64,000 nucleotides of DNA. It comes from Mangrovivirga halotolerans. GTDB lineage: Bacteria > Bacteroidota > Bacteroidia > Cytophagales > Cyclobacteriaceae. Both the position numbers and the translations under genes were made by a program. The DNA is taken from contig NZ_JAPFQN010000006.1 in NCBI RefSeq assembly GCF_026241165.1, positions 1 to 64,000 on the forward strand, written 5' to 3'. This document shows, piece after piece, positions 1 through 7,911 of the stretch; within the stretch, counting starts at the first letter, position 1; each line of letters opens with the position of its first letter. The notes under the pieces are model-generated. The model was not told where the DNA came from. It did no database searches and was given only the letters and a program-made list of their open reading frames with translations.

Positions 1-11
1 CTCTCCATTGT
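1..11 (-). rRNA. rrs: 16S rRNA, extreme 5' end (partial, leaves window)
   Basis: Read on the minus strand, the window ends in ACAATGGAGAG, which is how Bacteroidota 16S genes begin just before the universal TTTGATCCTGGCTCAG stretch. Only about 11 bases fall inside the window, so the call rests mainly on the leader behind it: an AAAAGTTCTTTGA box at about 104-116 and a near-consensus strong promoter at 368-397 pointing the same way. The rest of the operon must lie outside the window. Alternative: coincidental similarity, unlikely given the leader. Confidence 0.72.
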
Positions 12-367
12 AATTATTCTTAAATGTTTGTTGTATCCCAGGCCCTAAAAATTGACTTAAGGAAATTCCTTAAGCGGTTTGCTATCTTGCCTACATCTAT
101 TCAAAGAACTTTTTCGCTTCCTATTTCCGGACGTTTCCGGTATCTCCGCGATCGTGAATACTTAACTTTTTAAGTACCCTCTTCCCGTTTTGGGAGTGCA
201 AAATTGAAACATATTTTTCATTTCCACACAACTTTTTGCAAGTTTATTTTTTCTTTTCTCTGCCGGCCTCTCAATCAGGAACTTAACCCCGATCTCCCTC
301 CTAATAAACTCGTCCCCATCACTTCAATCTTACTCCCTCTTCCACCGTCTGTTTCCGAAAGGGATTG
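12..367 (-). other. rRNA operon 5' leader
   Basis: About 350 bases between the promoter at 368-397 and the 16S start, with no convincing gene. On the minus strand it carries AAAAGTTCTTTGA (about 104-116), a box common in Bacteroidota rRNA leaders. It also holds short inverted segments (CCTTAAG/CTTAAGG near 57-75; GGAAACGTCC near 127-140) that could form pre-rRNA processing or antitermination structures. The role is inferred from position. Confidence 0.6.
199..231 (-). promoter_or_regulatory. possible second rRNA promoter P2
   Basis: On the minus strand TTG (231-229), 22 bases, then CAATTTTG (206-199), one base off TAnnTTTG. It is followed by CACTCCC, resembling the CAATCCC after P1. Tandem promoters are usual for rRNA operons. 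The match is weaker than P1. Confidence 0.35.
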
Positions 368-397
368 CAAAGGTAAACACTTTTTTAATAATTGCAA
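368..397 (-). promoter_or_regulatory. rRNA promoter P1 (Bacteroidota consensus)
   Basis: On the minus strand TTG (397-395) is followed by exactly 19 bases and then TACCTTTG (375-368). This fits the Bacteroidota primary-sigma promoter TTG-N17-23-TAnnTTTG. It faces the 16S start and is followed by CAATCCC at the expected start region. It is the best promoter match I found in the window. Confidence 0.75.
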
Positions 398-463
398 TAC
401 GTCACATTGGAAAAAATATTTACTCCCCCATAACTTGCTTAAAGTCACAACAATAATTTATTA

Positions 464-498
464 AATAAAAAAAGCCGGCCTTTCCCGAGGCCAGCTTT
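464..498 (-). terminator. Rho-independent terminator of aspS
   Basis: Minus-strand hairpin: AAAGCTGGCC (498-489), an 8-base loop, GGCCGGCTTT (480-471), then a run of T. The ten-base stem has one G-U pair. It lies 24 bases past the aspS stop and separates that gene from the rRNA promoter region. Confidence 0.85.
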
Positions 499-521
499 CC
501 ATACATATATTATATAGTGCT

Positions 522-2276
522 TTATTTTTCTTCCTCAATTTTGAGATGTAATTCATGCAACTGATCACGATCGATAGTTGCCGGACTATCAATCATTATA
601 TCTCTTCCTGAATTATTTTTAGGGAATGCAATAAAGTCTCTGATCGATTCTGCTCCTCCAAATAATGCACACAGCCTGTCAAAACCAAAAGCAATTCCTC
701 CGTGTGGTGGCGCTCCATATTCAAAAGCTTCCATTAAAAATCCAAACTGTTTCTTCGCTTCTTCTTTTGTGAAACCTAAATGATCAAACATCAATGACTG
801 TGTCTTCTGATCATGAATACGAATGGATCCTCCACCTATTTCAACTCCATTAATAACAAGGTCATACGCATTAGCCCGTACTGCTCCCGGATCTGAATCC
901 AGTTTTGAGATATCCTCTGTTTTAGGAGAAGTGAATGGATGGTGCATTGCATGATATCTTTCAGATTCTTCATCCCACTCTAATAAAGGAAAGTCAACTA
1001 CCCATAAAGGAGCAAATACTTTATTATCTCTCAGGCCAAGTCGCTTACCCATTTCGAGTCTCAATTCATTCAATTGCTTCCTAACTACATTAGTATCTCC
1101 GGATAGAATTAAAAGAAGATCGCCTGAAGAAGCATTCATTTTTTCAGCCCAGCCTTTAAGATCTTCCTGGCTAAAGAATTTATCTACAGAAGATTTGAAA
1201 GAACCATCTTCGTTACATTTAACATATACTAATCCTTTTGCTCCTATCTGTGGCCTTTGCACCCACTTGGTCAGCTCATCAACTTGCTTTCTTGAATAAT
1301 CTCCACATCCTTCAGCAACAATTCCTACCACTAGTTCTGCACTATCAAAAACTTTGAAGCCTTTGTTTTGAGCCACGTCATTCAATTCAACAAACCTCAT
1401 GTCAAATCTGATATCCGGTTTATCAGAACCATAATATTTCATGGCTTCAGAATAAGGCATTCGCTTAAAGTCGGCTACCTCCACATCTAACACTTCTTTA
1501 AAGAGTGCTTTGGTCATTCCTTCAAACGTATCCAGAATATCTTCCTGCTCAACGAAAGCCATCTCACAGTCTATCTGAGTGAATTCAGGTTGCCTGTCAG
1601 CTCTCAGGTCTTCATCTCTGAAACATTTTACAATTTGAAAATACCTGTCATAGCCAGAAACCATCAATAACTGCTTAAAGGTTTGAGGTGATTGAGGCAA
1701 CGCATAAAACTCCCCTGCATTCATTCTTGAAGGGACAACAAAATCTCTAGCACCTTCAGGAGTAGATTTGATCAATACCGGCGTTTCCACTTCTAGAAAG
1801 CCCTGACCATCCAGATACCTTCTTGTTGCCTGAGCTAATTTATGCCTTAACACCAGGTTCTTTCTGACAACATTTCTTCTCAGGTCCAGGTATCGGTATT
1901 TCATTCTTAATTCTTCTCCTCCATCCGTATCATCTTCTATAGTGAATGGAGGGACTTTTGAAGAATTAAGTATTTCTATCTCTTCAACGAACACTTCAAC
2001 ATCTCCGGTAGGAATCTTGTCATTCTTAGAATAACGTTCTTTAACTTCTCCTTTGGCTTTAATAACAAACTCTCTTCCCATTTCGCGAACCTTCTCTATT
2101 ACTTCAGAATTAGTTTCGCCTTCCTGAAAGATCAGCTGTGTAATACCATATCGGTCACGAAGATCGATCCAAATCATTCCTCCTTTATCACGAATTCTCT
2201 GTACCCATCCACTTAGTTCTACCTTCTGTCCGGTATGTTCAATGCGTAATTCACCGCAAGTATGTGTTCGTAACAT
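522..2276 (-). CDS. aspS: aspartate--tRNA ligase
   Basis: Charges tRNA-Asp with aspartate in the cytoplasm (class II synthetase). The 584 residues are full length for the bacterial type. An N-terminal OB-fold anticodon-binding domain covers about residues 1-110. Motif 2 is [14 protein letters not shown] (from F219). A bacterial GAD-type insertion lies at about 280-415. Motif 3 is GIAFGFDRL with the catalytic Arg at 534. The ATG start fits the family and a good promoter lies 26-58 bases upstream (2302-2334). It is transcribed toward the rRNA operon but ends in its own terminator. Whether it also charges tRNA-Asn cannot be told from the sequence. Confidence 0.97.
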   Translation of the reverse strand: MLRTHTCGELRIEHTGQKVELSGWVQRIRDKGGMIWIDLRDRYGITQLIFQEGETNSEVIEKVREMGREFVIKAKGEVKERYSKNDKIPTGDVEVFVEEIEILNSSKVPPFTIEDDTDGGEELRMKYRYLDLRRNVVRKNLVLRHKLAQATRRYLDGQGFLEVETPVLIKSTPEGARDFVVPSRMNAGEFYALPQSPQTFKQLLMVSGYDRYFQIVKCFRDEDLRADRQPEFTQIDCEMAFVEQEDILDTFEGMTKALFKEVLDVEVADFKRMPYSEAMKYYGSDKPDIRFDMRFVELNDVAQNKGFKVFDSAELVVGIVAEGCGDYSRKQVDELTKWVQRPQIGAKGLVYVKCNEDGSFKSSVDKFFSQEDLKGWAEKMNASSGDLLLILSGDTNVVRKQLNELRLEMGKRLGLRDNKVFAPLWVVDFPLLEWDEESERYHAMHHPFTSPKTEDISKLDSDPGAVRANAYDLVINGVEIGGGSIRIHDQKTQSLMFDHLGFTKEEAKKQFGFLMEAFEYGAPPHGGIAFGFDRLCALFGGAESIRDFIAFPKNNSGRDIMIDSPATIDRDQLHELHLKIEEEK

Positions 2277-2301
2277 TTCAACTTTATTTTTATATTGGCT
2301 A

Positions 2302-2334
2302 CAAATTTATAAAAGGAAATGACAAAATCTTCAA
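2302..2334 (-). promoter_or_regulatory. aspS promoter
   Basis: Minus strand TTG (2334-2332), 22 bases, TAAATTTG (2309-2302): a full match to the Bacteroidota promoter pattern at the upper end of its spacing range, just upstream of the aspS ATG. Confidence 0.55.
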
Positions 2335-2451
2335 TGGTTTTCAATTTCAGCTATAAACAAGTAAAATATATCATAGATTTGCAGTGGATTTTTCTCGTAT
2401 ATAAGATTTAAGAGAAAATATCGTTTAATTGCCTGAATAACTTTATAAAGA

Positions 2452-3030
2452 ATGAAGCACCTATTTTTAACATTGATATTATTTTTCTTTTCAGTCGGAA
2501 TAAGTTTCGGCCAGGAGGGACTCAGTCTTGAAAAAGCAACTGTAAGCGAAAATATTCAGATAAAGATTCCAGAAGGATTTTCAAAAATGACTGATGATGA
2601 GCTTTACGCAAAATACAGATCTGCTGATCCTGCCGCTTTTGCTTATATCAGCGCGGATAAACAAGCGGAATTTACTATTAATAGTGCTGAAACTCCGTGG
2701 CCGGAAGAAGATATCGAATTATTATATGGTTTTTACAAAGCCACAATATATGATCTTTTCGATGAGATCAATATCCTGAAAGAGGAGACTATTGATCTGG
2801 ATGGAAAAAAAGTAGCAGTTCTTGAAATGGAAACTGTTGTATATCCTCCTGAAAATTCAATAATTCCTCGCCCGACGGTTAGAAAGTATAACTACATTCA
2901 ATATTTTATCCATGATGGTAAGGTGTGGATTATGAGTTTTTCTTCTCCCCAGGGAGCAAAGCAAAACTGGAAAGAAATAATCGAAATAAGTATGGAAAGC
3001 ATTAAACTCAAAAAGCCAAAACAGAAATAA
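2452..3030 (+). CDS. secreted protein of unknown function
   Basis: 192 residues with an N-terminal signal peptide (hydrophobic residues 3-16, cleavage after FGQ at about 21). The mature part is compact and acidic, with no family motif I can name. Its alternating hydrophobic strands and the ending 'WIMSFSSPQGAKQNWKEI' recall small periplasmic beta-rich proteins of the DcrB/PsbP kind, but that is only an impression. A -7-like TAGATTTG lies at 2374-2381 without a matching -33. One base separates its stop from tadA, so the two are probably co-transcribed. Confidence 0.7.
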   Translation: MKHLFLTLILFFFSVGISFGQEGLSLEKATVSENIQIKIPEGFSKMTDDELYAKYRSADPAAFAYISADKQAEFTINSAETPWPEEDIELLYGFYKATIYDLFDEINILKEETIDLDGKKVAVLEMETVVYPPENSIIPRPTVRKYNYIQYFIHDGKVWIMSFSSPQGAKQNWKEIIEISMESIKLKKPKQK

Positions 3031-3031
3031 T

Positions 3032-3481
3032 ATGGGGCTAAGTGTGCATTCGGATGAACATTTCATGAAAGAGGCATTGAAGCAAGCTCAAATCGCTTAC
3101 GAAGAAGGTGAAATACCGGTGGGTGCTGTAATTGTATGCAATAACCGGATTATTGCCCGTGCTTATAATCAAACTGAGATATTAAACGATGTTACTGCTC
3201 ATGCTGAAATGATCGCTATTACCTCTGCAGCTGACCACCTGGGTGGAAAGTACCTTACTGATTGTCGTTTATTTGTCACCCTTGAACCTTGCACCATGTG
3301 TGCCGGAGCCCTCGCCTGGTCACAGATAAGTGAAATTGTATATGGCGCTCCAGATCTGCAACGAGGATTTCGCAGATTAAACCCTTCCCCACTCCATCCT
3401 AAAACAAACATCAAATTCGGTGTATTAGAAAACGAATGCAAATCTCTTATCCAGGATTTTTTCACTGACCTGAGAAAATAG
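3032..3481 (+). CDS. tadA: tRNA adenosine(34) deaminase
   Basis: Deaminates the wobble adenosine of tRNA-Arg(ACG) to inosine so that CGU, CGC and CGA can be read. The 149 residues carry the zinc-binding cytidine-deaminase signature: H57-A-E59 (E is the proton shuttle) and PCTMC (C87, C90). The ATG chosen gives the usual length, and residues 11-20 match the family N-terminus. The start lies one base after the preceding stop. The substrate tRNA-Arg(ACG) is encoded at 61182-61255 in this window. A guanine deaminase is a less likely alternative given the HAEM and PCTMCAGAL context. Confidence 0.93.
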   Translation: MGLSVHSDEHFMKEALKQAQIAYEEGEIPVGAVIVCNNRIIARAYNQTEILNDVTAHAEMIAITSAADHLGGKYLTDCRLFVTLEPCTMCAGALAWSQISEIVYGAPDLQRGFRRLNPSPLHPKTNIKFGVLENECKSLIQDFFTDLRK

Positions 3482-3653
3482 AGCCCACAAACAGTATTGG
3501 TTTATAAAAAATCGGTTAATTTTATAATACAATGCCAATCCACCCGGCATTAGCCTTGACCGTATTCTAAAATCAATGTAACATTACATTGAATAAACAG
3601 TTTATATTATTATAAATAGTATTTGTTTAACCAATAATAAACCACGATTAATT

Positions 3654-4259
3654 ATGGCATTTGAATTACCGAATTTACCGTATGAATATGATGCGTTAGA
3701 GCCTAATATAGATGCTCAAACTATGGAGATTCACCACTCCAAGCACCATGCGGGATATACTTCAAAATTAAATGGTGCTGTAGAAGGTACTGATATGGAA
3801 GGTAAAAGCATTGAAGACCTTTTAAAGAACCACTCAGATAAAACTGCAGTTAGAAATAATGGTGGTGGTTTTTATAACCATAACCTGTTTTGGGAAGTAA
3901 TGAGTCCTAATGGTGGTGGCCAGCCATCTGGCGAACTTGCTGACGCTATTAATGATGCATATGGATCATTTGATAAATTTAAAGAAGAATTTTCAAGCGC
4001 AGCGGCAGGAAGATTCGGATCAGGCTGGGCATGGCTATGTGTACATTCTGGTGGAAAAGTAGAAATCTGCTCTTCTCCAAACCAGGATAACCCATTAATG
4101 CCAGGCGTAGGTTGCGGCGGATTCCCTATTTTAGGTTTAGATGTATGGGAGCATGCATACTACCTTAAATATCAAAACAAACGTCCTGATTACATTGCTA
4201 ATTTCTTTAATGTTATTAACTGGGACAAAGTAGCAGAACTTTATGCTGCGAATAAATAA
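3654..4259 (+). CDS. sodA: superoxide dismutase, Mn-type by key residues
   Basis: Converts superoxide to oxygen and hydrogen peroxide in the cytoplasm. The 201 residues contain all four metal ligands: H27, H76, D163 and H167 (DVWEHAYY). The residues that usually separate Mn from Fe enzymes are Mn-like: NNGGG before the second ligand, and the active-site Gln in NQDNPLMPG (Q144). Some Bacteroidota enzymes accept both metals, so metal use is not settled. It has no signal peptide. A single gene, ended by the strong hairpin at 4286-4315. Confidence 0.95.
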   Translation: MAFELPNLPYEYDALEPNIDAQTMEIHHSKHHAGYTSKLNGAVEGTDMEGKSIEDLLKNHSDKTAVRNNGGGFYNHNLFWEVMSPNGGGQPSGELADAINDAYGSFDKFKEEFSSAAAGRFGSGWAWLCVHSGGKVEICSSPNQDNPLMPGVGCGGFPILGLDVWEHAYYLKYQNKRPDYIANFFNVINWDKVAELYAANK

Positions 4260-4285
4260 TATTATTTTAAACAGGTGAACAACCA

Positions 4286-4315
4286 AAAAAGGCCGGAAGA
4301 AATTCCGGCCTTTTT
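4286..4315. terminator. bidirectional terminator between sod and the M56 gene
   Basis: Perfect hairpin AAAAAGGCCGGAA-GAAA-TTCCGGCCTTTTT. With A runs on one side and T runs on the other it can end transcription from both convergent genes. Confidence 0.9.
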
Positions 4316-4335
4316 CATTTTATCAATATTTATAA

Positions 4336-6324
4336 TCAATCAAAGTCAATATCCATGGCATCATCAATAATCTTTTTATATTTCTTCTGATGCTCAGGCT
4401 TGATCTTTTTACCATTAACTTTTATTTCATCATTCTTAATTTCGATGGTTTTAATTTCTTCATTAGTTGATACATAACCATCTTTCACAAGCTCAGCTTT
4501 AATTATGGCATTCCTCTTTTTCATTTCTCTTTCAAATTCTGCCATTTCAACCTTAAGTTCAGCCATTTCTCTTTTAAGCTCCTTCTGTGCTTGCTCAAGT
4601 TCTCGCTTCACCTCTTCATTGATCTTTTCATGATCAATTTCAACCTTTAATTCTTCAATCTCTCTTTTAAGCTCCTCTTTAGCCTGAGCAATTTCTTCTT
4701 TAGCCTGTTCCAATTCCATTCTCATCTGGGCTTTTTCTTCAGGCGTTAAAGTACTGTCATTTTCAAAAGAAAAATCAAAATTCATTCTACTGAAATCCAG
4801 ACTTTCCATTGCCATCTTCATGCTTTCCCTAATATGCTTCTCATCTACATGAGCATCAGCCATGATTTTTTGAAAATCCATATTCTTCATACTTGAATAG
4901 GCTGCTTCCATTGAACGCATTATATGTTCAGAGATCTCCTTATTATTGATGACTACAACTTTTTCTTTGCCATCATCATCTTTGATAATATATTTTATTC
5001 CTTTATGATCATCAGGTAAGGTATCAGGATTTATCATATACACACGATTACCTTGTTTCCTCACTTGTGCGATATCATAAATCCTATATTTTACTGGATT
5101 AGCCGGCTCAGCAGGAGAGACTGATGCAATAACCTGAGGGTTTTCTGATTCTTCTATCGCTTCGACTGGTTCTATCGGAGCTATTCTCCTTATAGAAGGA
5201 AGTGATTTTGGTTCTTCGGGTTTACCTGGATACTCATTTACTTTCTTATCCTGTTTCGGATCAACTAACTCGCTAATTTTCTGTTCGGCTTCTAATAATT
5301 TTTTCTTGCCAACATCCATAAAACTCATTGCAACTACTGCAACAATCAGGATCACTAAAGGTATTATTTTATCTTTCATCGTCTTTTTTTGCATTTTAGG
5401 TTGAACAATTCGTTGAATTCTAAGTAGCAAACTGTGTTTCGACTGCCCACCTAACTGCATTGCAGGACTCTGTTGATTTATTGCATATTCTTCAAGTTTG
5501 GTTAATAATTTAGCGTATTGAATTGTTGAAGGTTGATAATTTAGTGCCACTGTATCGCAGCAGACTTCTCTTTCATGTCGGAGTACATCACTCATATACC
5601 AGACCATGGGATGATAGAAAAATATCACTTCAACCAATGATTGGACAAAATTGACCAGGTAATCACTCCTTTTAATATGGGCCAATTCATGGGCCAGGAT
5701 TGCCTCCACCTGTTGCGTAGGAAGTCCTGTTGCCAAGCCTACCGGTATCAGGATAACTGGTTTTAGATGTCCCATCACCATCGGGCCATAAATGGCTGCA
5801 GATTTCAAAATCCTGACATCTTTATTAATATTAAGTGATTTTTTTAATTTATCGAGAACCTCATTCCACTGACTATCAACCAACTCAGTGGCCTTGTTTT
5901 TCAAAATTCTCAAATAGGCATAACTTCCGATCAGTCTAAACCCAAGTAATAATGCTCCGGTACTCCAGACAATCACAAGCTCTGGCAAAAAGGGCTTTAT
6001 ACGACCAGATAGCCCTTCCCAGAAATTCACAACTCCCGGATCATTCATGGTAATCAGATATTCTACCTGGTTATCTAGCATCCCCATCGATAAATTTGAA
6101 GCAGCTCCTAGTTCATTCCAATGCATTATAAATGTTTGAACGCTCCATCCAAGCCCTCCAAGCAAAGCTCCGAAAGTCAGCCAGTACATTACTTTTGGTT
6201 TATTTTTTACCAGTGGCTTTATTAAAAGGAATAAAATCCCGATCAACATAAACTGCCATAATGCATGAACAAGTGTCCATCCGGTAGCTTCGATTATCCG
6301 GTTATATGATTCAATACTAAACAT
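4336..6324 (-). CDS. M56-family (BlaR1/MecR1-like) membrane metallopeptidase
   Basis: Probable signal-activated membrane protease that inactivates the BlaI-type repressor encoded two bases upstream. The 662 residues begin with several transmembrane segments. The zinc motif is HELAH (H212, E213, H216), and a further membrane segment lies at about 320-340. Classical BlaR1 ends in a penicillin-binding sensor domain. Here the C-terminal 300 residues are instead Pro/Glu-rich and then a long charged coiled coil (EELKREIEEL-type repeats, about 530-620), so beta-lactam sensing is not supported. Only a 2-base gap separates it from blaI. The signal sensed is unknown. Confidence 0.85.
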   Translation of the reverse strand: MFSIESYNRIIEATGWTLVHALWQFMLIGILFLLIKPLVKNKPKVMYWLTFGALLGGLGWSVQTFIMHWNELGAASNLSMGMLDNQVEYLITMNDPGVVNFWEGLSGRIKPFLPELVIVWSTGALLLGFRLIGSYAYLRILKNKATELVDSQWNEVLDKLKKSLNINKDVRILKSAAIYGPMVMGHLKPVILIPVGLATGLPTQQVEAILAHELAHIKRSDYLVNFVQSLVEVIFFYHPMVWYMSDVLRHEREVCCDTVALNYQPSTIQYAKLLTKLEEYAINQQSPAMQLGGQSKHSLLLRIQRIVQPKMQKKTMKDKIIPLVILIVAVVAMSFMDVGKKKLLEAEQKISELVDPKQDKKVNEYPGKPEEPKSLPSIRRIAPIEPVEAIEESENPQVIASVSPAEPANPVKYRIYDIAQVRKQGNRVYMINPDTLPDDHKGIKYIIKDDDGKEKVVVINNKEISEHIMRSMEAAYSSMKNMDFQKIMADAHVDEKHIRESMKMAMESLDFSRMNFDFSFENDSTLTPEEKAQMRMELEQAKEEIAQAKEELKREIEELKVEIDHEKINEEVKRELEQAQKELKREMAELKVEMAEFEREMKKRNAIIKAELVKDGYVSTNEEIKTIEIKNDEIKVNGKKIKPEHQKKYKKIIDDAMDIDFD

Positions 6325-6326
6325 TG

Positions 6327-6710
6327 TTAATCTATTTGAGAATCTTCAATATCATCGAGGTACTTTTTGATCCTTTCCAGCTCAGCTTTATCAGTTTTAT
6401 TATTTCCCAATAAATGCATTACCAGTTTTGCTGCCGACCCCTGAAAGGTCGTTTCAAGCAGACGGTCAATTAGCCTGTCACTTGTCTGCTTGCGATCTAT
6501 TTCTGCTGTATATATATGTGTCTTGCCGTGCTTCTCTCTGGAAAGATACTTTTTCTCATACATTAGTTGCATGATCTTCAAAGTTGTTGTGTAACCCGTA
6601 TCTTTTTCTTTGGACAATTCATCATGTACTTCACGCACAGTAGATGGGCCCTTGTCCCATAAGACACGTAAAACATCTAATTCAGATTCGGTGGGTTTTG
6701 AAACACTCAT
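6327..6710 (-). CDS. BlaI/MecI/CopY-family transcriptional repressor
   Basis: 127-residue winged-helix repressor. The N-terminus (PTESELDVLRVLWDKGPSTV) is the classic start of this family. The protein is expected to bind DNA as a dimer and to be cleaved by the M56 protease when a signal arrives. It is the first gene of the pair. Three near-identical dyads (6721-6792) lie directly upstream, the first only 10 bases before the ATG, so autorepression is very likely. Confidence 0.9.
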   Translation of the reverse strand: MSVSKPTESELDVLRVLWDKGPSTVREVHDELSKEKDTGYTTTLKIMQLMYEKKYLSREKHGKTHIYTAEIDRKQTSDRLIDRLLETTFQGSAAKLVMHLLGNNKTDKAELERIKKYLDDIEDSQID

Positions 6711-6720
6711 TTTTTGCTAC

Positions 6721-6792
6721 TACGATTAATTTCGTATTACAATTATATACGATTTTATTCGTAGTTAAAAGTTATCTACGAAAATATTCGTA
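6721..6792. promoter_or_regulatory. three BlaI-type operator dyads
   Basis: Three 16-base dyads of the form TACGA-N6-TCGTA: TACGATTAATTTCGTA (6721-6736), TACGATTTTATTCGTA (6748-6763) and TACGAAAATATTCGTA (6777-6792). They start 27 and 29 bases apart, close to three helical turns, so dimers could stack on one face. Their place at the start of the blaI-M56 operon marks them as its operators. Binding by this BlaI is inferred. Confidence 0.8.
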
Positions 6793-6839
6793 AAAAAGTG
6801 TTAAATGGTGACTTAAATAGATGAGTGGAAGGATGTTAC

Positions 6840-7208
6840 CTATTTTCTCCTTTTATTGATTCTGATCGCTTCGTCAATATAAAAAGGTAAACTTCCCCTG
6901 AAGTCAGTAGTACTATCAAGTATAAAATGCCGGATTTGCTTTTGATCTCCAGTCAATAATCCAAAAGGGTCTTCGATTTTAATTCCATCAACGAAGCCTA
7001 TTATCAAATGATCTTTTTTCGGATTGAAATAGATTAACGGACCGTAATAATCATAAAAGGGAATTCTATACTTAACGGATTCTGAAACTCCCGGAGTATC
7101 CATCAACCACTGTCTGATTTCTTCGGCTTTAATGTATAAAGGGTATTCAAGGTTTTCTGCTAATAGCGAAGTAACCTGATCTGATTTCTGATTAGGTATT
7201 GCTTTCAT
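6840..7208 (-). CDS. DUF1801 (YdhG-like) domain protein
   Basis: About 122 residues from the ATG at 7208. A longer reading from a TTG at 7226 exists, but the ATG better fits the family. The body, with SVKYRIPFYDYYGPLIYFNP and GFVDGIKIEDPFGLL, matches the small DUF1801 alpha/beta proteins, whose biochemical role is unknown. It overlaps the 3' end of the upstream TRIC-type gene by 17 bases, so the two are probably translated from one message. No signal peptide; cytoplasmic. Confidence 0.75.
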   Translation of the reverse strand: MKAIPNQKSDQVTSLLAENLEYPLYIKAEEIRQWLMDTPGVSESVKYRIPFYDYYGPLIYFNPKKDHLIIGFVDGIKIEDPFGLLTGDQKQIRHFILDSTTDFRGSLPFYIDEAIRINKRRK

Positions 7209-7824
7209 CTGGTTGATCTGCCTCAATTACCGGTAATCCTAATTGGTATTTAATAGCTAATGTTCTAATGACAATTACTGTTGTCACACATGCCACATCT
7301 GCCCAGTTGCTGGTAATAGCAAAGGCATCAAATAAAGCATAGGCTAACCCACCAACAATACAAGCTCCTGCATAAATTTCTTTCCTGAAGATCAAAGGAA
7401 CTTCATTAATCAGAATATCTCGAGTAATACCACCGGCGATCCCGGTGATCATGCCCAGTGTCATAGCCACCCAGTACGGCTGACCAAAAAGTAAAGTCTT
7501 TTCTATACCTACCAGTGTGAACATACCTAACCCAATGGTATCGAAAATAAAGAATGTATTTTCTAATCTTACCAATCGATTCCTGAATATCACTACAAAT
7601 CCCAATGCTACCAATATTGTTATAAAATATTTTGGGTCCTCCATCCAGAAGGGAGTTGCGTTAAGCAAAAGGTCTCTGATCGTTCCGCCTCCAACTGACG
7701 TAACAATTCCAATGACGACAGAACCGAATAGGTCAACCCTTGCTGCTGCTGCCAGACGAATACCACTAATAGCAAATACGAACGTCCCCGCGTAGTCTAT
7801 AAATTCAGGAAAAGTAAGCATCAT
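7192..7824 (-). CDS. TRIC-type (UPF0126, YadS/YicG-like) cation channel protein
   Basis: 210-residue integral membrane protein with about seven hydrophobic segments arranged as two internal repeats. Each repeat carries the family glycine motif: VTSVGGGTIRDLLL in the first and ITGIAGGITRDILI in the second. Prokaryotic TRIC proteins form trimeric monovalent-cation channels in the inner membrane. It overlaps the DUF1801 gene downstream by 17 bases. It starts with two adjacent ATGs (7824 and 7821), either of which could be used. Confidence 0.85.
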   Translation of the reverse strand: MMLTFPEFIDYAGTFVFAISGIRLAAAARVDLFGSVVIGIVTSVGGGTIRDLLLNATPFWMEDPKYFITILVALGFVVIFRNRLVRLENTFFIFDTIGLGMFTLVGIEKTLLFGQPYWVAMTLGMITGIAGGITRDILINEVPLIFRKEIYAGACIVGGLAYALFDAFAITSNWADVACVTTVIVIRTLAIKYQLGLPVIEADQPDESNT

Positions 7825-7857
7825 CGAGGTAAATTTTAAAATTTGGCACCAAAGTAA

Positions 7858-7889
7858 TAAAAAAAAACCGCTGCCTCATGGCAACGGTT
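7858..7889 (-). terminator. clpB terminator
   Basis: Minus strand AACCGTTGCC (7889-7880), loop ATGA, GGCAGCGGTT (7875-7866), then a run of nine T. It lies 22 bases after the clpB stop. Confidence 0.88.
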
Positions 7890-7911
7890 CACTTTTTAAA
7901 ACTGAATTACT

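Noticed and set aside
204-464. Open frame of 86 codons on the plus strand
   Set aside because: It runs against the rRNA promoter and leader and has no protein-like pattern or homology signal.
3529-3550. AATGCC/GGCATT inverted repeat after tadA as a terminator
   Set aside because: The stem is six pairs with an 10-base loop and no T run follows.
4336-6710. Beta-lactam resistance operon
   Set aside because: The M56 protein lacks the penicillin-binding sensor domain and no beta-lactamase gene is adjacent.
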